Source: Paulinella micropora
Taxonomy: Eukaryota; Cercozoa; Imbricatea; Euglyphida; Paulinellidae
Reading direction: 5' to 3'
Length of the DNA: 64,000 nucleotides
NCBI GenBank assembly: GCA_019918135.1
Contig: WBZZ01006959.1
Span: 72,623-136,622, forward strand
Shown here: positions 34,665 to 43,067 of the stretch, piece by piece
Layout: each line of letters opens with the position of its first letter
Numbering within the stretch: the first letter of the stretch is position 1
Made by a program: the position numbers and the translations under genes
The notes under the pieces: generated by a model
What the model was told of the DNA's origin: nothing
The model's database searches: none
What the model saw: the letters and a program-made list of their open reading frames with translations, nothing else

Positions 34665-35324
34665 ATGAACAAGGAAGGGATTCGTACGAAATGCAAACAG
34701 TGTGGAGGCCCAAAACAACCAGCAACCAGTAATCGCACGCAACAGCCCCCGCCACCCACTAGGCCGCCCCCGCTTACACCGCCTCCGCAGAAGCAGCGCC
34801 CTGCTCTACCCAGTGAGCCGCATCCGGAACCGCCACCCAAGGAACCGCCTCCGCCACAACGGCCACTGCCGGCGATACCTACTCCATCCGAACAAGAGCG
34901 TAACAGAGCAAGACGTGATTACGATGGTATGACCAAAGAGCAAAAAGCTCGGTTTTGGCAAAAGGCAAGCCCAAAAGAACGAACAAAATGGAAAGAATGG
35001 GCGCAACAGAATTCAGCAGCAACCCAGTGGAACCAAGATAGGGCAGATTATCGTTACGACGAATCGGCGCAGCAATACGCACCAGGTTTGTTTGAAGGAG
35101 AAAATCCGCACCTAACATTTGATGATAATATCAATCTCTTACCTGTTAACAAACACTGGCGTGCGCAAGTCGGATTCAAGATAGCAGCAGAGGATAGAGA
35201 AAATGCGCGAAGCGCAGGGGAAAAAGAAGGTCGGAAAAATGACAGAGAAGCAGCAGAAGCACGAGCAGAAAGTTTATGGCACTCAATTTCTGGTTACAAG
35301 TTCGGTAAATACGCAAACAGTTAG
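34665..35324 (+). CDS. Proline-rich protein with an N-terminal Cys pair
   Basis: Intact 219-residue frame; the ATG at 34665 is the first. Residues 1-20 hold KCKQCGG, a single C-x2-C that could bind zinc as half a site. Residues 25-75 are almost a polyproline segment (PPPPTRPPPLTPPPQ, EPPPKEPPPPQRP), the kind of sequence that SH3, WW or EVH1 domains bind. The rest is charged and helical (KARFWQKASPKERTKWKEW, EDRENARSAGEKEGRK). An AATAAA follows the stop by about 50 bases. No family is recognised. The upstream purine tract probably lies in its promoter or leader. Confidence 0.65.
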   Translation: MNKEGIRTKCKQCGGPKQPATSNRTQQPPPPTRPPPLTPPPQKQRPALPSEPHPEPPPKEPPPPQRPLPAIPTPSEQERNRARRDYDGMTKEQKARFWQKASPKERTKWKEWAQQNSAATQWNQDRADYRYDESAQQYAPGLFEGENPHLTFDDNINLLPVNKHWRAQVGFKIAAEDRENARSAGEKEGRKNDREAAEARAESLWHSISGYKFGKYANS

Positions 35325-35374
35325 GAAAAGGAACTCGGCAAAGCAAAAAAAAATATATATATATATATATATTA

Positions 35375-35380
35375 AATAAA
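35375..35380 (+). terminator. Poly(A) signal AATAAA of the proline-rich gene
   Basis: AATAAA directly after an (AT)n tract, 51 bases past the stop codon. Confidence 0.6.
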
Positions 35381-35399
35381 GACCCGCCTTTGTGTCTTT

Positions 35400-36030
35400 T
35401 TTTTTGGTACGAATTTCAGAAGGACCGCAGACTCCGGCAATTTGTAGAAGAACTGCCACATTTGCCGCAGATTGCGGAGTTTGAATAAAATTTTCTTGCA
35501 GCCAGAACATTTCGGCATTTTGCACTCTTTTGATCTTCTGAGCGAAGGCCGGCGGGCGGGGAGGAAAAAGGAAATTCTGAGAACATTTGCTTTTCCCCGC
35601 CCGCCCCCGTTTCCCCAGAAAATATATAGTTCGAATGTGCCATTGCCTTTTTTAGCTAAAAGAAAAATTCCGCATGGATAGGAACCCGGCACAAATGGCG
35701 ACAAATTTCAAAAGGCCACAAATTCCGGCCTAAAAAGAACAGCCAGAATTGGCCGCATTTCGCGGAGTTTGAACAAAATCTTTTAGCGAGAGGACATTCC
35801 GGCATTTGCTTTTACTAGACTTTCGATTTTCTGGGCGAACGCCGGCGGGCGGGGAAAATTTGCTTGCCACAAATTGTTTTTCCCCGCCCGCCCCCGTTTC
35901 CCCAGAAAATATATAGTTCGAATGTGCCATTGCATTTTTTTTAGCTTCGAAAAAAATTCTGACTGTTCAGAACCCGGCACAAATGGCGGCAAATTTCAAA
36001 AAGCCGCAGATTCTGGCGGGGGGCCGGGAA
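35400..36030. repeat. Hairpin repeat array H2: two copies, period 289 bases
   Basis: The landmark ACCCGGCACAAATGGCG recurs at 35684 and 35973. Each copy has a GGCGGGCGGGG...CCCCGCCCGCC hairpin (near 35550-35610 and 35841-35895), then GTTTCCCCAGAAAATATATA and TTCGAATGTGCCATTGC. The ACATTTCGGCA word, the GC-rich stem and the period match array H1, so both belong to one diverged family. Confidence 0.8.
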
Positions 36031-36203
36031 GTTTTTCGACGCTAATTTGTTGGTACCAGCAACCGCTAGCTTAGGCCTTGAACCCCACGCGGCTGGGAGA
36101 CAAACAAAAAAAGGAGAGAGAGAGAGAGGCCAGCCAAAGTCAATCACGGAGGTGGGGAAACGTCGCCCGGAAGCGCGCATACATTTTCGCGGGTTTTCTT
36201 GTT

Positions 36204-37181
36204 ATGGCTGTCCTGTTGGTTCTGTTGGCGACGGCGGTCGCGGGCGTCAAGCACCAAGCGCTGCGCTACTTCCGGACCGGTGAGAGCGTCCGTTTAGTGA
36301 AGGTGAAAGTGCCTGGATCTTCGCGGGGTTTTTCATGGCCGAGGACCAGGACCTGATAGCCAGGGGCGTGGTAGACCCTATGCTACGCTTTTTGCAACAA
36401 AGCGAGCCGCACATCGGACAGATGCTAACCGAGGTGTTGCAGTGCAATGCAGACAATCCCCTTCGCATTTGTGTCCGGACTGTGGCGCACGACGCGCGCC
36501 ACGCGCTGGTCTTTATGGATATCGGCGCCAACGCGGGCTTCTACACGCTCCTGGCCGCTTCTCTCGGGATTACTGTCATAGCCGTGGAACCGCAGCCCCA
36601 CTGCATTGCCTTCCTCAAGGCCGCGGCGGCCGCGAGCGAGCTGTCTAAGATTAGCCTGCACAACGTGCTGGCAGGAAACTACAGCAGACCGCAGCACGCG
36701 AGCGTGCGCGTGCGCAACGGCCGCTTCGGGACCTGGCCGTACGCCGTGGGCCAGGAGGACGCCGCCATCAACTATTTTGCTGGCGTCGACAACTCTCCTG
36801 TTCAGATCGACCTGGTACACGCCGCGAGTTTGGTGCCAGCTAACACTAGTCCTCAAGATTGACACAGAGGGCTGCGAGTTCGAGGTTTTGTCGGGCCTGC
36901 GCGCTGTCTTCGAGGCCCGGCGCGTGATTTGCGCGGTGGTCGAGTACAACCGAGCCATGTGGTGTCGCCGCAAGGGCCAGCCGTGGGACACGTGCGATCC
37001 CGTCCGCTTCAAGCACGACGCGCTGGTGGTCTATGACTGGCTGGCCAAGGCCGGCTATGAGCTCTCGGTCTTTGGGCTGGGTTCGCTAGACAGGGCTGCG
37101 TTCTACAACCTCGTGCATGAGCCCACGGCGGGGCATTGGCTGACCTTTGATTTCCTGTGGAGCGCTCGCCGGCCGCCTTAG
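36204..37181 (+). CDS. FkbM-type SAM-dependent methyltransferase, two frame slips
   Basis: The ATG at 36204 starts a hydrophobic anchor or signal (MAVLLVLLATAVAGV). The SAM-binding motif I is textbook (VFMDIGANAGFYTLLAAS), followed by the acidic strand end (ITVIAVEPQP) and, further on, the FkbM hallmark LKIDTEGCEFEVLSGL and AVVEYNRAMW. The stop is at 37181; length about 325 residues, normal for the family. The frame slips by one base near 36330, in a GGGGTTTTT homopolymer, and again near 36840, just before the LKIDTEG motif, with clean homology on both sides. FkbM enzymes O-methylate sugars or small molecules. The N-terminal hydrophobic segment suggests a Golgi or secretory-pathway location. 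The substrate cannot be told from the sequence. Confidence 0.75.
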
Positions 37182-37375
37182 GAAAAATGGGAGCCAAGGT
37201 GGGGCGGGGGGAGGTGCTGGCCGAAACAAAACAAAAAAACAAAAAAAAAAAACAAAAAAAAAAGAATCGTTTACATTAAAAAAAAAGACTAGAGCCACAA
37301 TTCTAAACTTCAGCTGCCAATCCCCTTTCGCCGGCGGTATTAAATTTTTTTTTGGAAAGAAAAAAAATAATTTTT

Positions 37376-38347
37376 TTAAATTTCAGCAATGCGCTGGCGC
37401 TTGGCAGGACGCGGCTCAAACGCTAGCACGGCGCAGCAGGCCTCCAGACGGGGCTCGACCATAGGCTTACTCTCTAACCATTTTCCGCTAGCATCTTGAA
37501 AGCGTTCGACGGAAGCGAGTGAAGTCGCGCTGAAATTGGGGGTGCCGCCCGCCACGTACAAACCGTTGTTGTGCACAAAGGCCGAAGCGCCCGAACGCGC
37601 CGTCTTGAGATCACCGACGAAGCACCACTTCTGCACCTTGGGGTCGTAGCGCTCTACCGCCGCGAGCTCCAGCTCGGTGTCTGGGTCAAAGTTGGTGCCT
37701 CCAATCACATACAGCTTGTCCTTGAAAAACGCTACAGCAAAGTTGTGACGGGCCAGATTTAGCCTGGCAGCTGGCAGCCAATCGTTGTGCACAGGATCGT
37801 ACTTCTCGGCCTTGCGCAGGCTAAAGTCGTTGTTGTGGCCCCCGACCAGGTACAAACAGTCGCCAAAAGCCGCGAGCCGGGCTTGGCGTTTGGTGCGGGG
37901 AGCGCAGCGCGTTTTCCATTCGTTAGCGTTTTGGTCATAAACCAGCAGCGAGTTGTGCATATCTTGGTCAGACAGCACGACATACAGCTGTCGGTGCAGG
38001 ACCGCGTCCGTGAGGTATTCGCAATCTGTGGGCACGCTGGCCTTGGCCTCCCAGCGGTTGAGACGAGGATCGTAGCACTCCACGGTGCGAAGCATCTGGC
38101 AGTCGTCGTCGCTTTTCCGTCCGCCTATAGCGTACAGCTTGCCTTGCAGCACCAGGCCAAGCTGTCCGCTGCTGGCCGTCGGCGGGCTCAAAGCAACAGC
38201 GTTCCCCTCTTCCCCGGTCGAGATTTCCGCCGAGTGGGAGGGTACCCCAAAGCCGCCGAACATGTACACCGCGTGTTTTGTAGCGTCGTCGGGCCCTTGA
38301 GAAGGCTTGTCCGGGAGGGCAGCGGCATCGTCGTGGCGTTGCGACAT
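37376..38347 (-). CDS. Kelch-repeat protein, intact
   Basis: Intact 323-residue frame with ATG at 38347 and TAA at 37376. After a 25-residue charged leader it consists of Kelch motifs with the typical double Gly and spaced Tyr/Trp: VYMFGGFG, KLYAIGGRKSDDD with YDPRLNRWEA, QLYVVLSDQ with YDQNANEWKT, CLYLVGGHNND with YDPVHNDWLP, KLYVIGGTNFD with YDPKVQKWCF and GLYVAGGTPN. That makes a six-bladed beta-propeller. The C-terminus is basic (PRPAKRQR), possibly a nuclear signal. No BTB or F-box is present in the frame, so it is a stand-alone propeller that would bind a protein partner. It is convergent with the methyltransferase gene and has no frame slip. Confidence 0.85.
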   Translation of the reverse strand: MSQRHDDAAALPDKPSQGPDDATKHAVYMFGGFGVPSHSAEISTGEEGNAVALSPPTASSGQLGLVLQGKLYAIGGRKSDDDCQMLRTVECYDPRLNRWEAKASVPTDCEYLTDAVLHRQLYVVLSDQDMHNSLLVYDQNANEWKTRCAPRTKRQARLAAFGDCLYLVGGHNNDFSLRKAEKYDPVHNDWLPAARLNLARHNFAVAFFKDKLYVIGGTNFDPDTELELAAVERYDPKVQKWCFVGDLKTARSGASAFVHNNGLYVAGGTPNFSATSLASVERFQDASGKWLESKPMVEPRLEACCAVLAFEPRPAKRQRIAEI

Positions 38348-38429
38348 TGTACCTTGGGGACGAAGTACAGCCGTAAAAACGTTCAACGATGAATTGCTTA
38401 AACAAACAAAAACAAAATCTCTCTTGTCG

Positions 38430-39200
38430 CGTTGGAATTGGAAGACACACACACGCACGCACACACACACAAAGAGAAAACGGAAAAATAAGAGAGAGAA
38501 AAAAAGCTCGCTTCCTTTAACTCTCCCCTCTCCACACCACCACTAAAAGAAAAAAAATAGATTTATTAGAATTTTGTGTGTGTGTGTGTGTTTTTTTTTC
38601 TATTTTTTTAAAAAATACTTAGGCCTTTTGGTGTGTGAACCGTTCCCGAAAGCAAACGAGAAAAACAAAAGACGACTCCGTAATGTCCTTTGCGAATATC
38701 ATCCTCTCCACGGCTGAAGAAAGCTGATTGTGTGTACAATCAAAACACACAAAAATTTCACAAAGACAGACACACAAAATCTCATGCAAATTCACACACG
38801 CACACACACACACATATGCGCAAATGTACTCATACCTTCATTCGCAAACTCACATGTACATGCACGGATTCACACACACACACATACACACACACGCACA
38901 CACACATGGACACACGTACAACAAAATCACACCTGCGCGAATTCACACACGACATCACGCACACACACACACGTACAACAAGTTCGCACACGACATCACA
39001 CAAAAAAATCACACACGACATCACACACACATACACAGGCACAGACACACACGAAAGCCTTCCCACACATTCGCAAAACCCACATACACACAGATACAAA
39101 AAATCTCACACACATTCGCAAACTCGCACACATTCACAAATTCACACAAGAACCACGTTTCACGTACAACGGAAACTTTTCACACACACATAAATAAATG
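38430..39200. repeat. (CA)n-rich region upstream of the Kelch gene
   Basis: CACACA tracts at 38447-38470 and 38795-39190 are mixed with AAAATC and TTCGCAAA words in loosely repeating units, and a GTGTGT tract lies at 38577-38590. His/Thr-rich frames are artefacts. No gene is seen. Confidence 0.9.
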
Positions 39201-39560
39201 ACCAAATTTTCTATAAGGTCAGTTATCACCAAAGATCATAGAGCATAATAGGCAGAAAATAAAAAGGTCAGAGCAAATGGAGAGGGGCGGGGGGGGGGGA
39301 ACGCGCCTGCACTAAGATGCAAAGAGCCCATTGAACACGAAATCTCAATGGGCTCGCCATTGAGATGCTTAATGGGATCGCCATTGAGATGCTCAATGGG
39401 CTCGCCCGCCGCCCATTGAGCATCTCAATAGCGAGCCCATTGAGCATCTCAATGGGCTCGACATTGAGCAACTCAATGGACTGTATGCAAATCTTGAGAT
39501 GAAGGGAGGGGGGCGACATAATGCGCGGTTTTTGTTTCACAGCTAAAACTGAAAGCGACT
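39201..39560. repeat. Cluster of short palindromes built on CATTGAGATGCTCAATG
   Basis: From about 39325 to 39485 the word ATTGAGATGCTCAATGGG and its complement recur six to seven times, separated by GCTCGCC or GGCTCG, in both orientations. Each word is itself a hairpin (CATTGAG-ATG-CTCAATG), and the two halves of the cluster can also pair with each other around GCCCGCCGCCC. Confidence 0.85.
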
Positions 39561-39649
39561 ATTCGTGTGTCTGCTGCGCATAGTCGGGTGTCTGTTCTTG
39601 AGAAATGTTGTTTCTGTGCATGTCCAGGGTCATTCCATAGACATCGTGT

Positions 39650-39745
39650 GCTGTGTGTGGTTCTGTGTTTGTGTGTGTGTGTTTGTGTGTGTGTTTGTGT
39701 GTGTGTTTGTGTGTGTGTGGTGTCGTTCTGTGTTTGTGTATATCG

Positions 39746-39782
<37 letters not shown>

Positions 39783-39905
39783 GTTCTGTGCGTGTTTGTG
39801 TGTTTGTGTGTGTGTATCGTTCTGTGTGTGTGTGTGTTTGTATGTGTATGTGTCGTTCTGTGTGTGTTTGTGTGTTCTTGTGTGTGTGTGTGTGTGTGTC
39901 GTTCT
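39650..39905. repeat. (GT)n microsatellite just upstream of an LRR gene
   Basis: About 250 bases of GTGTGT with regular TCGTTCTGTG interruptions, ending roughly 40 bases before the ATG at 39946. It may lie in the promoter or leader of that gene. Confidence 0.95.
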
Positions 39906-39945
39906 GTGTTTGTCTGAAAGTAAAAGAGTTAACACTCAAGGCTCA

Positions 39946-40947
39946 ATGTCGCCCAAGATTGCGCGGGCCTTCTCTGCTATTCACAGCCTGGACATCATCG
40001 AAAACAAGTACACAAGTGCATGTTTGCAGCAGCTGCTGCAGAGCGCAAGCTCGCTTTCTGTGCTGCGCATCGAGGACAGCGGCATCACTGAAAACGATTT
40101 TATGAGGACACTGCCCAGCTTTACGGGGCTGGTGCGCCTTGGCTTGACGTGCTGCACAAACGTTACGGATTTGGCGCTGCAGACGCTACGCGTTCTAACG
40201 CACCTACGACGATTGGACTTAGAAGACTGTCGAAAAATCACCGGGACGGGACTCCAGAATCTACAACTAAAGGAGCTAAACCTGCGCAGACGACGGTGTT
40301 TTTTTGTATTATCGGGACTTCAAGCGGCTTTCCCCACGCTCAACCAACTCAGCCGCCTGAGCCTTTGGGGTTTGCGGGAGTCTAAGTTGGGGCTCCTAAC
40401 GCAAATAACAAGATTGCGTCACTTAGACTTACTAAAATGCCACTCCATCCAAGGCACGAACCCGCCCGTACTGAACACGCTCGATCTCGAAACCCTAAGG
40501 ATTACTCTCACTGACTGCCCCTCCCGGCAAGTGCTGCTACATTTGTTAGGGTTTTCGACATTAGTAGAGCTGAGGCTGAGTGATTGCAATCTCACCAGCG
40601 AGGACCTGGCTGAGCTGCATTGCTGCCCCAAGCTGAGCAAACTTCAGCTTAGGAAGTGCAATGCCATCAACGACCTCGGAGTACTAAGCGATTTTCCTGT
40701 TCTTTCGGAGTTAACTTTCCATGAATGCAAAGGCGTAGACAAGAACAGTGTAGCCGGACTGCAGAACTGTGGCTCGCTGCGGGAAATCGAATTCCATAGC
40801 TGCCCGTGCATTACTACCATTGCAGCTTTGCACAAATGTCGGTCACTGCGCAAGCTCTGCATATTGTTTATGGAGCAGATCCCAGCGGCGGAGGTGCAAG
40901 ACTTCCAGCAAAAAAAGCAGAAGGTAGACATTTCTTCTTTTAATTAA
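39946..40947 (+). CDS. AMN1-like leucine-rich-repeat protein, intact, single exon
   Basis: Intact 333-residue frame; ATG at 39946 ([16 protein letters not shown]), TAA at 40947. About eleven cysteine-type LRRs are visible, among them [95 protein letters not shown] and [15 protein letters not shown]. This is the LRR_CC/AMN1 type found in F-box LRR proteins and the yeast mitotic-exit protein Amn1. No F-box precedes it. The C-terminus is basic (FQQKKQKVD). It is a paralogue in type of the gene at 29061-29740, but on the other strand and without an intron. I infer a role as a protein-binding adaptor from the family. Confidence 0.85.
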   Translation: MSPKIARAFSAIHSLDIIENKYTSACLQQLLQSASSLSVLRIEDSGITENDFMRTLPSFTGLVRLGLTCCTNVTDLALQTLRVLTHLRRLDLEDCRKITGTGLQNLQLKELNLRRRRCFFVLSGLQAAFPTLNQLSRLSLWGLRESKLGLLTQITRLRHLDLLKCHSIQGTNPPVLNTLDLETLRITLTDCPSRQVLLHLLGFSTLVELRLSDCNLTSEDLAELHCCPKLSKLQLRKCNAINDLGVLSDFPVLSELTFHECKGVDKNSVAGLQNCGSLREIEFHSCPCITTIAALHKCRSLRKLCILFMEQIPAAEVQDFQQKKQKVDISSFN

Positions 40948-41075
40948 AAACAAATTCAAAAAATAATTCTCCCCCCCACCAAAAAAAGCCGCGCTTTATA
41001 CGTAGGCTGCAACGTCTACAAAAGCAGTTCAGGGTGGCAATTTGTTTTTCTTTTTTTTTTCCTTCTTTCTTTCCT

Positions 41076-41116
<41 letters not shown>

Positions 41117-41119
41117 AAA

Positions 41120-41934
41120 CGCTAGCATGGCCAGGCCGGCCATGACCAGCGCCAGCAACGCTGGTCGCGGCCCAACCCCGGCAGCGCTAGTTTGCGCGGG
41201 CGGGTCGCGACAGCGCGCCTGGCCCACGTACTGCAACGAGCAAGGAAGCTCCGCGTTCTGACAATGGAAAAACACGTAGATCTCGGAGCTGTTGATGTAC
41301 TCGCCAGCAAGATTGTTGTAAGAGAAGCACCAGCTCGGGTCGGGGCAGGATGGCCCTTGCAAATACAAGTCTGCCTGTGGATCAGGATCTGTTTGCACGT
41401 ACACGATGAACTGGTCGGGGTAAAGCGCCCGGCCCGCATTGAGTGTCCGACACCATCCGGGCAGTTGAGGTCAGGGCTGAGTTTTTTGAAACCGCCCGCG
41501 GCCACGGATATGTTGTAGTTGCACGCGGGGCAGGGGCAGGCCTCTAGCTTGCGGCAGGCGTACTGGAGGTCAAATTGCAAGGGGCAACTAAACGCCTGGT
41601 TCTTGCACGTAACCTCGGGGCGCATTTCAGCCGTGACGGCAATGTCCAGGTCCAGCGCCTTGTTGAAGCACGACGTGCCGGTGCCGCTCAGATCGACATA
41701 ATACTGCAACTTGCTTGAATTCACCCAGCTGGTCACGTCGAAAGTAGAGCTGTCCGTCGAAGCAATGCGCAGCTCACTCACAACCAAGGCTTCGTTCTCG
41801 CCGCAGCACGCGCTGGGCGCGGGAAGCCAGGCAAGGTCTCTCACGTTAATTGTGCCTGTGCACCCGGTGCAGTCGCAAATTCCCCACGAAGGCCGGTCTA
41901 GCAGCAGCAGGATGCTGGTGGTTAAGAGCAACAT
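41120..41934 (-). CDS. Secreted Cys-rich surface protein, possible GPI anchor, one frame slip
   Basis: The ATG at 41934 starts a signal peptide (MLLLTTSILLLLDRPSWG). The mature part is Cys-rich (CDCTGCTGT, CCGENEALV, ACPCPACNYN) with Asn glycosylation sites. Near 41430 the sense moves to another frame (ALYPDQFIVYVQTDPDPQ) and continues through CQNAELPCSLQYVGQARC to a C-terminal hydrophobic stretch (PALLALVMAGLAMLAF). That stretch has no charged tail of its own before a long A tract in the sense strand (plus-strand T tract at 41070-41115), which fits a GPI-anchor signal or a short membrane helix. The exact stop is unclear because of the tract. No family is recognised. It is probably on the cell surface. 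Confidence 0.55.
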
Positions 41935-42536
41935 CGGTGATGAATCTTCTTAGATTTGCAGATCCCAACAAACAAAAAAATGAACGAGCACCGGCCCAAA
42001 AAAAAACGAAAGGCCAGGGAGCAAACCAATAAAATACCGGAAGGGGGGGGGGGGGCGTCTGCCAGAAGAGCCCCCGCCTCCCCCCCGTGGGGGGGGGGGG
42101 GAGAGAGAGACAGGTGCAGGCCCCCCCCTCCCGGGCGCCAAAAGAGCGCCCCAGACCCCTCCCCCCGTCAAAAGAAAGCAAAATGCATTGTCGGGGGGCC
42201 GAAGGGGGGGGGGGGGGAGGGGGTTCAGAAGTATTCTCTCTCTCTCTCTCTCTCTCTCTCTTTTGACAACATTGGCGCAATGTACAAACGTGGCGCGCAA
42301 GTCCACTGCCGGCAAGTCGCCTATACATTACCTGGAGGGGATTCAGCCTGCGCGCGTCGGCCCCCCCCCCCCCCACCTGGCCAAGCTCTGCTTCTTGCTG
42401 ATTGAAGTGAACTGCGAGAACCAGGCTCTGATCGCAGAAGCAGACGACAACTTTAGCGAACGTCCAACCTTTCCACAGAAAGTCTTGATTGATTAAATCG
42501 GGCTTAACTAATTAGTTATTTATATTTTTTTCTTTA
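41935..42536. other. Intergenic stretch with long G, C and CT runs and a doubtful short frame
   Basis: Runs of 10-14 G or C occur near 42045, 42090, 42205 and 42365, and a (TC)n tract is at 42236-42260. From about 42290 to 42496 one plus-strand frame looks protein-like (GKSPIHYLEGIQPARV, LCFLLIEVNCENQALI, ERPTFPQKVLID, then a stop), but it has no ATG and crosses a C run. It may be the end of a broken gene. Confidence 0.35.
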
Positions 42537-42537
42537 A

Positions 42538-42560
42538 GTTCAGGGGACTAACCCCTGAGC
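42538..42560. promoter_or_regulatory. Small perfect hairpin just upstream of the tRNA-like gene
   Basis: TCAGGGG-ACTAA-CCCCTGA gives seven base pairs and a five-base loop, ending about eight bases before the tRNA 5' end. Whether it acts in processing or is incidental is unknown. Confidence 0.4.
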
Positions 42561-42566
42561 ACAACG

Positions 42567-42639
42567 GCGCCCTTAACTCAGTCTGGCAGAGTGATTGTCT
42601 TTAAACAGTTGGTCACGGGTTCGACCCCCGTAGGGTGCT
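42567..42639 (+). tRNA. tRNA-like gene with a six-base anticodon loop (nearest to tRNA-Lys UUU)
   Basis: A complete cloverleaf can be drawn: acceptor GCGCCCT/AGGGTGC (one G-U), D stem ACTC/GAGT, anticodon stem ATTGT/ACAGT, a five-base variable loop, and T stem ACGGG/CCCGT with TTCGACC. The anticodon loop is CTTTAA, six bases. A seven-base CTTTTAA would be a normal tRNA-Lys(UUU) loop, so one T seems to be missing from a T run. The A and B box regions are intact, and a very long T tract at 42669 would serve as a polymerase III terminator. It could be a real gene with a base-calling error, a pseudogene, or a tRNA of another identity; as read, the anticodon would be UUA, complementary to the UAA stop codon. 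No 3' CCA is encoded. Confidence 0.7.
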
Positions 42640-42666
42640 TTCAGGGACTAGGCTTCAGTCGCCCGA

Positions 42667-42668
<2 letters not shown>

Positions 42669-42714
<46 letters not shown>
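42669..42714 (+). terminator. Long T tract, possible RNA polymerase III terminator
   Basis: About 46 consecutive T bases starting 30 bases after the tRNA-like gene, followed by GGGGGGG. Far longer than a terminator needs; it may also be a microsatellite. Confidence 0.5.
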
Positions 42715-42715
<1 letters not shown>

Positions 42716-43067
42716 GGGGGGTTGTGGCAGCTGGCGACGCGTCCGCGCTGGGGTCTTGAGGCTGCGCTGATAACAGAAAGGAGAAAACAAAAAAAGAAAG
42801 ACAAAAGAAAGAGAGAAAGGGAAGGGGAAATTGATTGTTTTCTGAAATTGACAATAATTTAGAAAGGGCGGGGGGAGAGGGAGGGGAAGAATCGCTGTTG
42901 CAGTTATCGGACACCATCGACGCAAGTTGCGCCCTAAATTGATAGGTGCTAAATCTAAATTAAAATTACGTGCCCAGGGGATTAATATTTAAGCATTTTC
43001 TTTGCTGGCACACAGGAGCTGCCTCTCGAAAAGGGGGGGAGGGAAGGGTGGTTAGGGCTTTGTGTCG
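42715..43067. other. Intergenic, purine-rich, nothing recognised
   Basis: AG-rich sequence with a GAAAG tract near 42800 and GGGGAGAGGG near 42870. No gene or structured RNA is seen. It is probably the upstream region of the gene at 43068. Confidence 0.5.

Noticed and set aside
34208-34840. Ser/Leu/Phe-rich minus-strand frame
   Set aside because: Antisense of the GA tract and of the polyproline region.
38690-39935. His/Thr-rich and Val/Cys-rich frames over CA and GT tracts
   Set aside because: Dinucleotide repeats; the only credible gene here starts at the ATG at 39946.
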